This document shows positions 27,130 through 35,183 of a stretch of DNA of 64,000 nt, piece after piece. Below the pieces are notes generated by a model. The model had not been told where the DNA came from and searched no databases. It saw nothing but the letters and a program-made list of their open reading frames with translations. The translations under genes were made by a program, and so were the position numbers. Origin of the DNA: Nitratireductor sp. ZSWI3 (GTDB taxonomy: Bacteria > Pseudomonadota > Alphaproteobacteria > Rhizobiales > Rhizobiaceae); NCBI RefSeq assembly GCF_024655565.1, contig NZ_JANKOF010000001.1:1-64000 (forward strand). The letters run 5' to 3'. The first letter of the stretch is position 1; the number at the start of each line of letters is the position of its first letter.

Positions 27130-28017
27130 ATGACCATGATTTTCGGGATTCCGATCCAGGCCCTCCTCGGGCAGCTGCTGGTCGGCCTCATCAACGGCTC
27201 CTTCTATGCCATGTTGAGCCTCGGGCTTGCCATCATCTTCGGCCTGCTGCGGGTCATCAATTTCGCGCACGGCGCGCAATACATGCTCGGCGCCTTCGTA
27301 GGCTATCTGCTTCTGGCCTATCTCGGCATCGGCTACTGGCCGGCGCTGATCCTGGCGCCGCTGATCGTCGGTGTCACCGGCATGATCATCGAGCGGCTGG
27401 CCCTGTCGAGGCTGTACAATGTCGACCCGCTCTACGGTCTGCTGTTCACCTTCGGCCTCGCCCTCGTCATCGAAGGAGCGTTCCGTTATTTCTATGGCGT
27501 CTCGGGCCAGGTCTACACACCGCCGTCGCAGCTTACCGGCGGCACCAATCTCGGCTTCATGTTCCTGCCGAACTATCGAGGCTGGGTCGTCGTCGCCTCG
27601 CTCTTCATCTGCCTCGGCACCTGGCTCCTGATCGAGAAGACCAAGCTTGGCGCCTATCTGCGGGCAGCGACGGAAAATCCGACGCTGGTGCAGGCCTTCG
27701 GCGTCAACGTGCCCCTGCTCCTGACGCTGACCTACGGCATCGGCTCGGCGCTGGCCGGCCTTGCCGGCATCATGGCCGCGCCCGTCTATCAGGTGAGCCC
27801 GCTGATGGGGTCGAACCTCATCATCGTCGTCTTCGCCGTGGTGGTCGTCGGCGGAATGGGGTCGATCCTCGGCGCCATCGTCACAGGATACATGCTGGGT
27901 CTCGCGGAGGGTCTGACCAAGGTGTTCTATCCGGAAGCCTCGAACATCGTCATCTTCGTCATCATGGCGATCGTACTGCTTGTCCGGCCTGCCGGCCTGT
28001 TCGGAAGGGATGCGTGA
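27130..28017 (+). CDS. Liv-type ABC transporter permease (LivH type)
   Basis: 295 aa, strongly hydrophobic. LGLAIIFGLLRVINFAHGAQ (about residues 33-52) is the LivH signature, and the C-terminus has VVVVGGMGSILGAIVTGYM. The ATG at 27130 follows GGAG at nine bases; the extension to 27115 is within the preceding gene. It is one of the two channel subunits. Confidence 0.94.
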   Translation: MTMIFGIPIQALLGQLLVGLINGSFYAMLSLGLAIIFGLLRVINFAHGAQYMLGAFVGYLLLAYLGIGYWPALILAPLIVGVTGMIIERLALSRLYNVDPLYGLLFTFGLALVIEGAFRYFYGVSGQVYTPPSQLTGGTNLGFMFLPNYRGWVVVASLFICLGTWLLIEKTKLGAYLRAATENPTLVQAFGVNVPLLLTLTYGIGSALAGLAGIMAAPVYQVSPLMGSNLIIVVFAVVVVGGMGSILGAIVTGYMLGLAEGLTKVFYPEASNIVIFVIMAIVLLVRPAGLFGRDA

Positions 28018-28018
28018 C

Positions 28019-28996
28019 ATGGCTGCTCTGACGACAAGCGGTATCCGCAACAGGACCCGTGCGCGCACGGAATGGATGCTGGTGGGGGTGGCGGTTGCCG
28101 CGCTCCTTGCCGCCCCCTTCTTTCTTTATCCGGTCTTCCTGATGAAGATGTTGTGCTTCGCGCTGTTTGCCTGTGCGTTCAATCTTCTGCTCGGCTTCAC
28201 CGGCCTGCTGTCCTTCGGCCATGCCGCCTTCTTCGGCGGCGCCGCTTATTTCACAGCGCATGCGGTCAAGGAGTGGGGCTGGACTCCCGAGGCCGGCATC
28301 CTCCTCGGCGTCGCCGGCGCGGCGCTCCTCGGGCTGGTGATGGGCTTCTTCGCCATCCGCCGGCAGGGCATCTACTTCTCCATGATCACGCTCGCGCTGG
28401 CGCAGATGTTCTACTTCTTCTGCCTGCAGGCTCCGTTCACGAAGGGCGAGGACGGCATTCAGGGCGTGCCGCGCGGCCATCTCTTCGGGTTCATCGACCT
28501 CGGCCTGTCGCTGAACATGTACTATTTCGTGCTCGGCTGCTTTCTGCTCGGCGCCTTTGCCATCTGGCGCATCGTCAACTCGCCGTTCGGCATGATCTTG
28601 AAGTCGATCCGGGAGAACGAGAATCGCGCCACCTCGCTGGGATACAGCGTGGCCCGCTACAAGCTCGCCGCCTTCGTCATGTCCGCAGCCCTGGCGGGCC
28701 TTGCCGGCGCCATGAAAGCTCTGGTTTTCCAGTTCGCCACGCTCACCGACGTCACCTGGCAGATGTCGGGCGAGGTGATCCTGATGACCCTGCTCGGCGG
28801 CATCGGAACGATGCTCGGTCCGATCATCGGTGCCGGGCTGGTCGTGGCGCTGCAGAACTATCTGGCAACGTCCGAGTTCCCCGTCACGATCATCACCGGG
28901 GCGATCTTCATGATCTGCGTCCTGCTCTTCCGGCGCGGCATTGTCGGTGAGATCCAGGCGCGCCTCGCGCGTGGCGGTTCCGGGGAAGAAGTCTGA
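28019..28996 (+). CDS. Liv-type ABC transporter permease (LivM type)
   Basis: 325 aa, hydrophobic. FNLLLGFTGLLSFGHAAFFG (about residues 55-74) is the LivM signature, and IRENENRATSLGYSVARYKL forms the ATPase-contact loop. The start at 28019 has GGAAGGG at nine bases; an ATG at 28010 is too near that site. One base separates it from the LivH-type stop. Confidence 0.94.
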   Translation: MAALTTSGIRNRTRARTEWMLVGVAVAALLAAPFFLYPVFLMKMLCFALFACAFNLLLGFTGLLSFGHAAFFGGAAYFTAHAVKEWGWTPEAGILLGVAGAALLGLVMGFFAIRRQGIYFSMITLALAQMFYFFCLQAPFTKGEDGIQGVPRGHLFGFIDLGLSLNMYYFVLGCFLLGAFAIWRIVNSPFGMILKSIRENENRATSLGYSVARYKLAAFVMSAALAGLAGAMKALVFQFATLTDVTWQMSGEVILMTLLGGIGTMLGPIIGAGLVVALQNYLATSEFPVTIITGAIFMICVLLFRRGIVGEIQARLARGGSGEEV

Positions 28997-29001
28997 CCGC
29001 C

Positions 29002-30600
29002 ATGACCGGGACTTTCGACTACATCGTCGTCGGCGCGGGAACGGCCGGCTGCCTTCTGGCAAACCGTCTGTCGGCCGATCCGAACGTTTCCGTCCTCCTG
29101 CTCGAGGCGGGAGGGCGCGACAATTATGCCTGGATCCACATCCCGGTCGGCTATCTCTACTGCATCTCCAACCCGCGCACCGACTGGTGCTTCACCACGG
29201 AAGCGGAAGCCGGGCTTGGCGGCCGCTCGCTCGCTTATCCGCGCGGCAAGGTGCTGGGCGGCTGTTCGTCGATCAACGGCATGATCTACATGCGCGGCCA
29301 GGCCCGCGACTACGACCAGTGGCGGCAGATGGGCTGCACCGGCTGGGGCTGGGACGACGTGCTCCCTTATTTCCGCAAGCCGGAGGACTATTATCGCGGC
29401 GCCGACGAGATGCACGGGGCAGGCGGCGAGTGGCGCGTCGAGGAAGCGCGCGTGCGCTGGGACATCCTCGACGCCTTCCAGGACGCCGCCGAGGCGTTGG
29501 GCATTCCGCGGGTCGACGATTTCAACCGGGGCAGCAACGAAGGCTCGTCCTATTTCAAGGTCAATCAGCGCGGCGGTGTGCGCTGGAACGCCTCGAAGGC
29601 TTTTCTGAAGCCGGTCCGCCATCGCAGGAACCTGCGCGTCGAGACCGGCGCACATGTGCGCACGCTGCTCTTCGAGGACGGTGCCGTGCGCGGCGTCGCC
29701 TATGACCGGGACGGGACGGCGCAGGAGGCGCGCTGCCGGCGCGAGGTGGTGCTGGCGGCCGGCGCCATCGGCTCGCCGCACATCCTGGAGCTCTCAGGCA
29801 TCGGTCGTGGCGCCGTGTTGCAGAACGCCGGCATTCCGGTCCTGAAGGAGCACCGGTCTGTCGGCGAGAACCTGCAGGATCACCTGCAATTGCGTTGCGC
29901 CTACAAGGTGTCGGGCATCCGCACGCTCAACGAGCAGGCGAGCCGCCTGGCCGGCAAGGCGGCGATCGCGCTGGAATATCTTGTCAGCCGCTCCGGTCCC
30001 ATGTCGATGGCGCCGAGCCAGCTTGGCCTGTTCACGCGCTCCGATGCGTCGCGCGAGACGCCCAACCTGCAATATCACGTGCAGCCGCTGTCGCTCGACA
30101 AGTTCGGGGAGCCGGTGCATCCCTTTCCGGCGTTCACCGCAAGCGTGTGCAATCTACGGCCCGACAGCCGCGGCTCGGTGCACGCGGTTTCCGGAGACTT
30201 CCGCAAGCAGCCGGCGATCCGCCCCAACTATCTGTCGACGGAGAGCGACAGGCACGTGGCCGCCGATGCCATTCGGCTCACCCGCCGCATCGTCGCGCAG
30301 CCCGCCCTACAGCGTTACGCGCCCAAGGAGTTCAAGCCGGGAGATCGCTATCAGAGCGAGGAGGAACTGGTGGAGGCGGCCGGCCAGGTGGGGACGACCA
30401 TCTTCCACCCCGTCGGAACGTGCCGTATGGGCGTCGATCCGGATGCCGTCGTCGATCCGCGGCTGCGCCTGCACGGGGTGGCGGGGTTGCGCATCGCCGA
30501 TGCCTCGGTGATGCCCACCATAACCTCCGGCAACACCAACTCGCCGACGCTGATGATCGCCGAGAAGGCGGCAGACATGATCCTCGCGGACGCGCGCTGA
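29002..30600 (+). CDS. GMC-family FAD oxidoreductase (choline dehydrogenase-like)
   Basis: 532 aa. The N-terminal FAD-binding motif is VVGAGTAGCLLANRL (about residues 11-25), followed by LGGCSSINGMIYMRG, and the C-terminal catalytic block HPVGTCRMG (about 472-480) with SGNTNSPTLMIAEKAA. These flavoenzymes oxidise primary alcohols to aldehydes, for example choline or polyols. It starts five bases after the LivM-type gene and is the last operon gene, so its substrate is probably what the Liv-type system imports. No signal peptide is seen. Confidence 0.92.
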   Translation: MTGTFDYIVVGAGTAGCLLANRLSADPNVSVLLLEAGGRDNYAWIHIPVGYLYCISNPRTDWCFTTEAEAGLGGRSLAYPRGKVLGGCSSINGMIYMRGQARDYDQWRQMGCTGWGWDDVLPYFRKPEDYYRGADEMHGAGGEWRVEEARVRWDILDAFQDAAEALGIPRVDDFNRGSNEGSSYFKVNQRGGVRWNASKAFLKPVRHRRNLRVETGAHVRTLLFEDGAVRGVAYDRDGTAQEARCRREVVLAAGAIGSPHILELSGIGRGAVLQNAGIPVLKEHRSVGENLQDHLQLRCAYKVSGIRTLNEQASRLAGKAAIALEYLVSRSGPMSMAPSQLGLFTRSDASRETPNLQYHVQPLSLDKFGEPVHPFPAFTASVCNLRPDSRGSVHAVSGDFRKQPAIRPNYLSTESDRHVAADAIRLTRRIVAQPALQRYAPKEFKPGDRYQSEEELVEAAGQVGTTIFHPVGTCRMGVDPDAVVDPRLRLHGVAGLRIADASVMPTITSGNTNSPTLMIAEKAADMILADAR

Positions 30601-30601
30601 A

Positions 30602-30769
30602 GATTTATTCCACCACCGCGCTTTCGTTGCCGAACCCCCGGGCTTCAAGGATGCCGAATGTTTCAACCGCTTTTTCAAGCGGGAAACCGGCGTTGCTCCC
30701 GGCCGCCTGCGCAGGGAGGCCGTGCGGCGCAAGTCGAAGAGCGGGGAGTCTTTTGCTGCCTGGCCTTGA
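30602..30769 (+). pseudogene. remnant of an AraC-family regulator (C-terminal helix-turn-helix)
   Basis: Directly after the GMC gene an uninterrupted frame without a start reads GFKDAECFNRFFKRETGVAP followed by GRLRREAVRR and a stop at 30767-30769. This is the diagnostic last helix and tail of an AraC/XylS DNA-binding domain. Nothing of the sensor domain or first helix-turn-helix remains upstream, where the GMC gene ends. It looks like the 3' end of a deleted regulator gene. Confidence 0.65.
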
Positions 30770-30789
30770 GGCCGACGCAGCAAGTGGAG

Positions 30790-31638
30790 CTACAGTTTCA
30801 GGACCGCCACCGAGGCTTCGCTGTTGTGGACATACTCGTTCGCGTCGGGCTGGCGCTGGACCAGAAGGAGAAAAAGCAGATCCGTCAGGGCCAGTTGCGC
30901 GTCGCGTGCAGTGATCGCAGACGACCGCGCGCGTTCTTCGTCGGCCACGGTGTGCAGACGGATGTCGGCGGCGCCCATTAGGGGATTTTCCTGCAGCCGC
31001 GTGACGGAGATGACGGTCGCGCCGCGCTTGCGCGCCAACTCCGCGATGCGCAGGGTCTCGATGCTCTTGCCGGAATGGGAAAGCGCAAACAGGACATCCT
31101 CCCGTCCGAGCGCCGAGACGCTGCCCATCTGCACATGGCTGTCGCTGTCGTGAAACGCATATCGCCCGAGCTTCTGCAGCTTGTAGGTGAGATCGCGGGC
31201 GACCAGCGAGGAGGCGCCGACGCCGGCGATATGCACGCGGCGAGCCCGGTTGAGTGCCGCAAGCGCCCTGCCGATCTCGGTTTCGCTGTTGGCGGCGACC
31301 GTCTCCTGCATCGACAGGAGCTTGCTGCCGATCAGCTTCTGCAGGACCACGGCATAGCTGTCATCGACCTCGATGGTGCTGTGGATCATCTCGGTCGGAA
31401 CGTGCCATTCCTGTGCCTTCGCCTTGCTGACGGCAAGCTTCAGGTCCTGATATCCCTCATATCCGAGCTTCTGGCTGAACTTGACCACGCTCGACTGGCT
31501 GCGCCCGGTTTCTGCGGCAAGCGCGGCGGACGACAGGCGCAGCATCCTATCGGGATTGTCGAGAATGAACTGCCCGATCTGGCGATCGGCCGGCGCCATC
31601 GACTCCAGTTTCGCGCGGATGACCTTGAGAATCGACAT
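30790..31638 (-). CDS. RpiR/MurR-family transcriptional regulator
   Basis: 282 aa. The N-terminal RpiR helix-turn-helix (LSSAALAAETGRSQSSVVKF, about residues 35-54) is followed by a SIS sugar-phosphate-binding domain (VHIAGVGASSLVARDLTYKL and VLFALSHSGKSIETLRIA). AAAGGA lies four bases before the ATG. It is divergent from murA and sits at the head of a cell-wall recycling cluster containing murQ, as MurR does in E. coli, so MurNAc-6-P is the likely effector. Its probable operator is the GGAATA-N3-TATTCC palindrome. Confidence 0.88.
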   Translation of the reverse strand: MSILKVIRAKLESMAPADRQIGQFILDNPDRMLRLSSAALAAETGRSQSSVVKFSQKLGYEGYQDLKLAVSKAKAQEWHVPTEMIHSTIEVDDSYAVVLQKLIGSKLLSMQETVAANSETEIGRALAALNRARRVHIAGVGASSLVARDLTYKLQKLGRYAFHDSDSHVQMGSVSALGREDVLFALSHSGKSIETLRIAELARKRGATVISVTRLQENPLMGAADIRLHTVADEERARSSAITARDAQLALTDLLFLLLVQRQPDANEYVHNSEASVAVLKL

Positions 31639-31685
31639 GCATTCCTTTCACAGCTGCGCGCACCGGCCTGCGCCGAATGCCGATG

Positions 31686-31700
31686 GGAATAATATATTCC
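31686..31700. promoter_or_regulatory. RpiR-type operator in the rpiR-murA gap
   Basis: GGAATA-ATA-TATTCC, a perfect 15-bp inverted repeat. A further half site GGAATA is at 31719-31724. It lies one base before a TTGAGC box reading toward murA and could cover the -10 region of the divergent regulator gene. The identical half sites recur before murQ. Confidence 0.75.
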
Positions 31701-31791
31701 GTTGAGCAATGCGACAATGGAATATACCAATAGTGGCCTTCAATGCGGCGGCCCACGGGGTGGCCGCCATCATATCGGAGGGGTTGCGGCC

Positions 31792-33048
31792 ATGGACAGA
31801 TTGCGGATCGTCGGCGGAGGCAGGCTGCAAGGCACGGTAACGATCGCCGGCGCGAAGAACGCTGCGCTCCCGCAGATCGCCGCCGCGCTGCTCAGTCCTC
31901 ATCCGTTGGAGCTTACAAACCTTCCCCAGGTCTCCGACGTCGACAACATGCTGAGCGTGGCCCGGCTTTACGGCGCCCGCGTCGAGCGCAATGCGCATTC
32001 GACGACGATCGATGCCGGCGACATCGTATCGCGTGAAGTCAGCTACGATACGGTGCGGCGCATGCGGGCGACCGTTCTGTTTCTCGGGCCGCTGCTGGCC
32101 CGCTTCGGCGAGGCGCGGGTCTCGCTGCCCGGCGGATGCGCGATTGGCGCGCGGCCGGTCGACATGCACATCGATGCGCTCGCCACGCTGGGAGCGGAGA
32201 TCGTCATCGAGAACGGCCTTATCGTGGCTTCCGCGCGCGGCGGGCTGAAAGGGGCGCGTATCCTGCTTGGCGCGCCTTCCGTCGGGGCGACGGAAACGGC
32301 GCTGATGGCCGCCACCATGGCCGTCGGCGAGACGGAGATCGTGAATGCCGCGCGCGAGCCGGAGGTTGCCGATCTGGCCGCCTGCCTCACCGCGATGGGG
32401 GCCGAGATAGAAGGCGCCGGAACGCACCGCATCCTGGTCCAGGGTCCGACCGGATGGCAGCCGGCGAAGCATCACGGCATCGCCGACCGCGTCGAGGCCG
32501 GCACCTATGCGGTCGCTGCTGCGATTACCGGCGGCGAGCTGGAATTGACCAACGCCCGCATCGAGAACCTCGCCGCGGTGATCCAGGTTCTGGAGATCAT
32601 GGGGGCGAGCGTCCGGCCAAGCAATCGCGGCCTGGTGGTCGCGCGCGGCGGCCCGTTGCGCGCCGCCGATATCGTCACCGAGCCCTATCCAGGCTTTCCG
32701 ACCGACCTCCAGGCGCAGTTCATGACACTCGCCTGCTGCGCGGCGGGCACCTCGCATATCCGCGAGACGATCTTCGAGAACCGTTTCATGCACGTGCCCG
32801 AGCTGGTGCGGCTGGGCGCCGACATCGCGCTGCAGGGGACGGCGGCCACGGTGCGCGGCGGAGCGGCCCTGAAGGGGGCGCAGGTGATGGCGACGGATCT
32901 GCGTGCCTCCGTCTCGCTCGTTCTGGCCGCGCTGGCTGCCGAGGGAGAAACGATCATCAACAGGGTCTATCATCTGGACCGCGGCTACGAGCAGATCGAC
33001 AGCAAGCTCGCCCAATGCGGTGCCGAGATCGAAAGGCTGCGCGACTGA
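31792..33048 (+). CDS. murA: UDP-N-acetylglucosamine 1-carboxyvinyltransferase (MurA paralogue)
   Basis: 418 aa, full MurA length. All key residues are present: K22 in GAKNAALP, catalytic C116 in [12 protein letters not shown] (C115 in E. coli, the fosfomycin target), D305 in FPTDLQ and R397 in LDRGYEQ. It transfers enolpyruvate from PEP to UDP-GlcNAc, the first committed step of peptidoglycan synthesis. GGAGGGG stands 8 bases before the ATG; the in-frame extension to 31702 crosses the operator half site. Its place between an RpiR regulator and a GlcNAc-kinase-like gene, ahead of murQ, suggests a recycling-linked second copy rather than the housekeeping gene. That inference needs the rest of the genome. 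Confidence 0.9.
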   Translation: MDRLRIVGGGRLQGTVTIAGAKNAALPQIAAALLSPHPLELTNLPQVSDVDNMLSVARLYGARVERNAHSTTIDAGDIVSREVSYDTVRRMRATVLFLGPLLARFGEARVSLPGGCAIGARPVDMHIDALATLGAEIVIENGLIVASARGGLKGARILLGAPSVGATETALMAATMAVGETEIVNAAREPEVADLAACLTAMGAEIEGAGTHRILVQGPTGWQPAKHHGIADRVEAGTYAVAAAITGGELELTNARIENLAAVIQVLEIMGASVRPSNRGLVVARGGPLRAADIVTEPYPGFPTDLQAQFMTLACCAAGTSHIRETIFENRFMHVPELVRLGADIALQGTAATVRGGAALKGAQVMATDLRASVSLVLAALAAEGETIINRVYHLDRGYEQIDSKLAQCGAEIERLRD

Positions 33049-33052
33049 AGCC

Positions 33053-33958
33053 ATGACTGAGACAGCCATGACCGAAACGGCAGAAGACAAGGGCTATTTT
33101 CTGGGCGTGGACGGCGGCGGGACCGGGTGCCGCGCGCGGATCGAGGACGCGGCGGGAACCGTGCTCGGGCAGGGCCTTTCCGGCCCCGCCACGACCCGGC
33201 TCGGCATCGAGGAAGCGTGGGCTTCGGTGTCGCGCGCCTTCGGCGCGGCCATCGCCGAGGCGGGACTGGATGCAGCCGGCATCGCCCGCATCCATGCCGG
33301 CGTAGGGCTTGCCGGCATGACCCGCAAAGGATCTCTCGAGGCGCTGCGCCGGCTTTCCCACCCGTTCGCCAGCATCGATTTCGTCAGCGACGGCATCGGT
33401 GCCTGTCTCGGGGCGCATTCGGGCCTCGACGGGGCGATCGTCATTGCCGGTACAGGCTCCATCGGTCTGGGCATCGTCGGCGGGCGCGACCTGCGCATGG
33501 GAGGCTACGGCTTCCCGATCTCCGACGAGGGCAGCGGAGCCGATATCGGCCTGATGACCTTGCGGCTGGCGCTGCAGGCGCATGACGGGCGCATCGAGAA
33601 GAGCCTCCTCCTGGCGGAAGTCCTGCAGCGCTTCGGCGACGATCCCGCCGAGGTCGTCCAGTGGATGGACCGGGCGACGGCCACCGACTACGCGACCTTT
33701 GCGCCGATGGTGCTGCGCCACGCCGACCAGGGCGATGCGGCCGGACGGCGCATCGTGCAAACGGCGGCGGGGCAGATCGACATGCTGGTGCGCGCGCTGT
33801 TCGACCAGGGTGCGCCGCGGGTGACCCTGCTCGGCGGTCTCGCGGGACCGCTGGAACCGTGGTTGTCGCCGGACGTGCGCCGCCGCCTGAAGCCCGCCGA
33901 CGGGGATGCCGTCTCCGGTGCGATCATCCTGGCCAGGAGAGCGGCCGGGGCACTTTGA
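33053..33958 (+). CDS. BadF/BadG-type ATPase, probable N-acetylglucosamine kinase
   Basis: 301 aa. The ASKHA phosphate loop LGVDGGGTGCRARI (residues 17-30) and a second, GAIVIAGTGSIGLG (about 132-145), place it in the BadF/BadG/BcrA/BcrD family, which includes mammalian-type GlcNAc kinases. YGFPISDEGSGADIG is also typical. It would phosphorylate GlcNAc (or glucosamine) released from cell-wall fragments, giving GlcNAc-6-P for NagA. It begins four bases after murA; an ATG at 33068 is an alternative start. Confidence 0.82.
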   Translation: MTETAMTETAEDKGYFLGVDGGGTGCRARIEDAAGTVLGQGLSGPATTRLGIEEAWASVSRAFGAAIAEAGLDAAGIARIHAGVGLAGMTRKGSLEALRRLSHPFASIDFVSDGIGACLGAHSGLDGAIVIAGTGSIGLGIVGGRDLRMGGYGFPISDEGSGADIGLMTLRLALQAHDGRIEKSLLLAEVLQRFGDDPAEVVQWMDRATATDYATFAPMVLRHADQGDAAGRRIVQTAAGQIDMLVRALFDQGAPRVTLLGGLAGPLEPWLSPDVRRRLKPADGDAVSGAIILARRAAGAL

Positions 33959-33981
33959 GAGCTTCTCTCGAGCCGACATTA

Positions 33982-33996
33982 GGAATACATTATTCC
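33982..33996. promoter_or_regulatory. RpiR-type operator upstream of murQ
   Basis: GGAATA-CAT-TATTCC, a perfect 15-bp inverted repeat with the same half sites and spacing as the palindrome at 31686-31700. It lies nine bases upstream of the -35-like box of the murQ promoter. Confidence 0.75.
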
Positions 33997-34005
33997 AAAT
34001 GGCGA

Positions 34006-34032
34006 TTGACGGTGGGAATTTTCAATTATAAT
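34006..34032 (+). promoter_or_regulatory. promoter of the murQ-importer-anmK operon
   Basis: TTGACG (34006-34011) and a perfect TATAAT (34027-34032) separated by 15 bases, slightly short of the ideal. They stand 142 bases before murQ and just downstream of the RpiR-type palindrome. The remaining leader shows no ORF or recognised riboswitch. Confidence 0.55.
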
Positions 34033-34173
34033 CCTTTGCGGATACGACAGGGAAGGCGCGATAAACAAAAGGCAGCGCCGCACGGGTTCACCGGCTCTCG
34101 ACCGACGGTCGCGAGCGGTATTTTGACGCCATTCCCTTTGCACGTCTGAGCATCCGAGTTTCGGGAAGAAGTC

Positions 34174-35118
34174 ATGAATGAAAAAGCGTTGATGTCAGAG
34201 CTGGAAAAGCTGGTGTCGGAGGGCCGGAACCCGAAGACGATGCACATCGACCTTCAACAGACCCCGGCAATCCTCAAGCTGATCAACGATGAGGACAAGG
34301 GCGTTCCGCATGCCGTCGAGCAGGTGATCCCGCAGATCGCCGCCGCCGTCGACAAGGTCGTGGAAGCCTTTCGCAACGGCGGCCGTCTGATCTATATGGG
34401 GGCCGGCACGAGCGGTCGGCTGGGTGTGCTCGACGCCTCGGAATGCCCGCCCACCTTCAGCGTGCCGGAAGACATGGTGTTCGGCCTGATCGCCGGCGGT
34501 CCCGAAGCCCTGACGCATGCCGTCGAGGGGGCCGAGGACGACCCGGCGCAAGGACGCGAGGCCTTGCGGGAGGCCGGCCTTACGGCGCGCGACGTGGTTG
34601 TCGGCATCGCCGTCAGCGGACGCACCCCCTATGTCATCGGCGGTCTGAACTATGCCAGGGAGATCGGTGCGACGACCGTCGCCCTGTCGTGCAATCCCGA
34701 TTCGGTGATCGGCGGCATCGCCGACCTGGCGATCGCCCCCGTCGTCGGTCCGGAGATCCTCACGGGCTCGACGCGCCTCAAATCCGGCACCGCGCAGAAG
34801 CTCATTCTCAACATGCTGACCACGGCCAGCATGATCCGCATGGGCAAGATCTACCAGAACCTGATGGTCGACCTGACGATCAGCAACCAGAAGCTCTTCG
34901 CCCGTGCTTCCCGCATCGTCATGGAGGCGACGGGCTGCACGCTCGACGAGGCGAAGGGCTATCTGCAGAGTGCCGACAACGACGTGAAGCTGGCGATCAT
35001 GATTGCCCTGACGGGGTTGGAGGCGGAGGATGCGCGGACGGCGCTCGCCGATGCCGGCGGGTTCCTGCGCAAGGCGATCAACGAGAGACGGCCTGAGGCT
35101 GCGCAGGATTGGAAGTAA
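34174..35118 (+). CDS. murQ: N-acetylmuramic acid 6-phosphate etherase
   Basis: 314 aa. The SIS fold has the defining motifs [20 protein letters not shown] (about residues 76-95) and a second, [12 protein letters not shown]. Catalytic acids E90 (in DASECPP) and E121 (in GAEDD) keep the 31-residue spacing of E83/E114 in E. coli MurQ. It removes the lactyl ether of MurNAc-6-P to give GlcNAc-6-P and D-lactate in the cytoplasm. It is the first gene of the operon leading into a Dpp-type importer, a serine hydrolase and AnmK. Confidence 0.95.
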   Translation: MNEKALMSELEKLVSEGRNPKTMHIDLQQTPAILKLINDEDKGVPHAVEQVIPQIAAAVDKVVEAFRNGGRLIYMGAGTSGRLGVLDASECPPTFSVPEDMVFGLIAGGPEALTHAVEGAEDDPAQGREALREAGLTARDVVVGIAVSGRTPYVIGGLNYAREIGATTVALSCNPDSVIGGIADLAIAPVVGPEILTGSTRLKSGTAQKLILNMLTTASMIRMGKIYQNLMVDLTISNQKLFARASRIVMEATGCTLDEAKGYLQSADNDVKLAIMIALTGLEAEDARTALADAGGFLRKAINERRPEAAQDWK

Positions 35119-35183
35119 GTATGGGGCGGGCGAACCGGCCGGTTCGGACGCGGAGCAGTCCTTGTTCTCAGAGGGAGAAAAAC

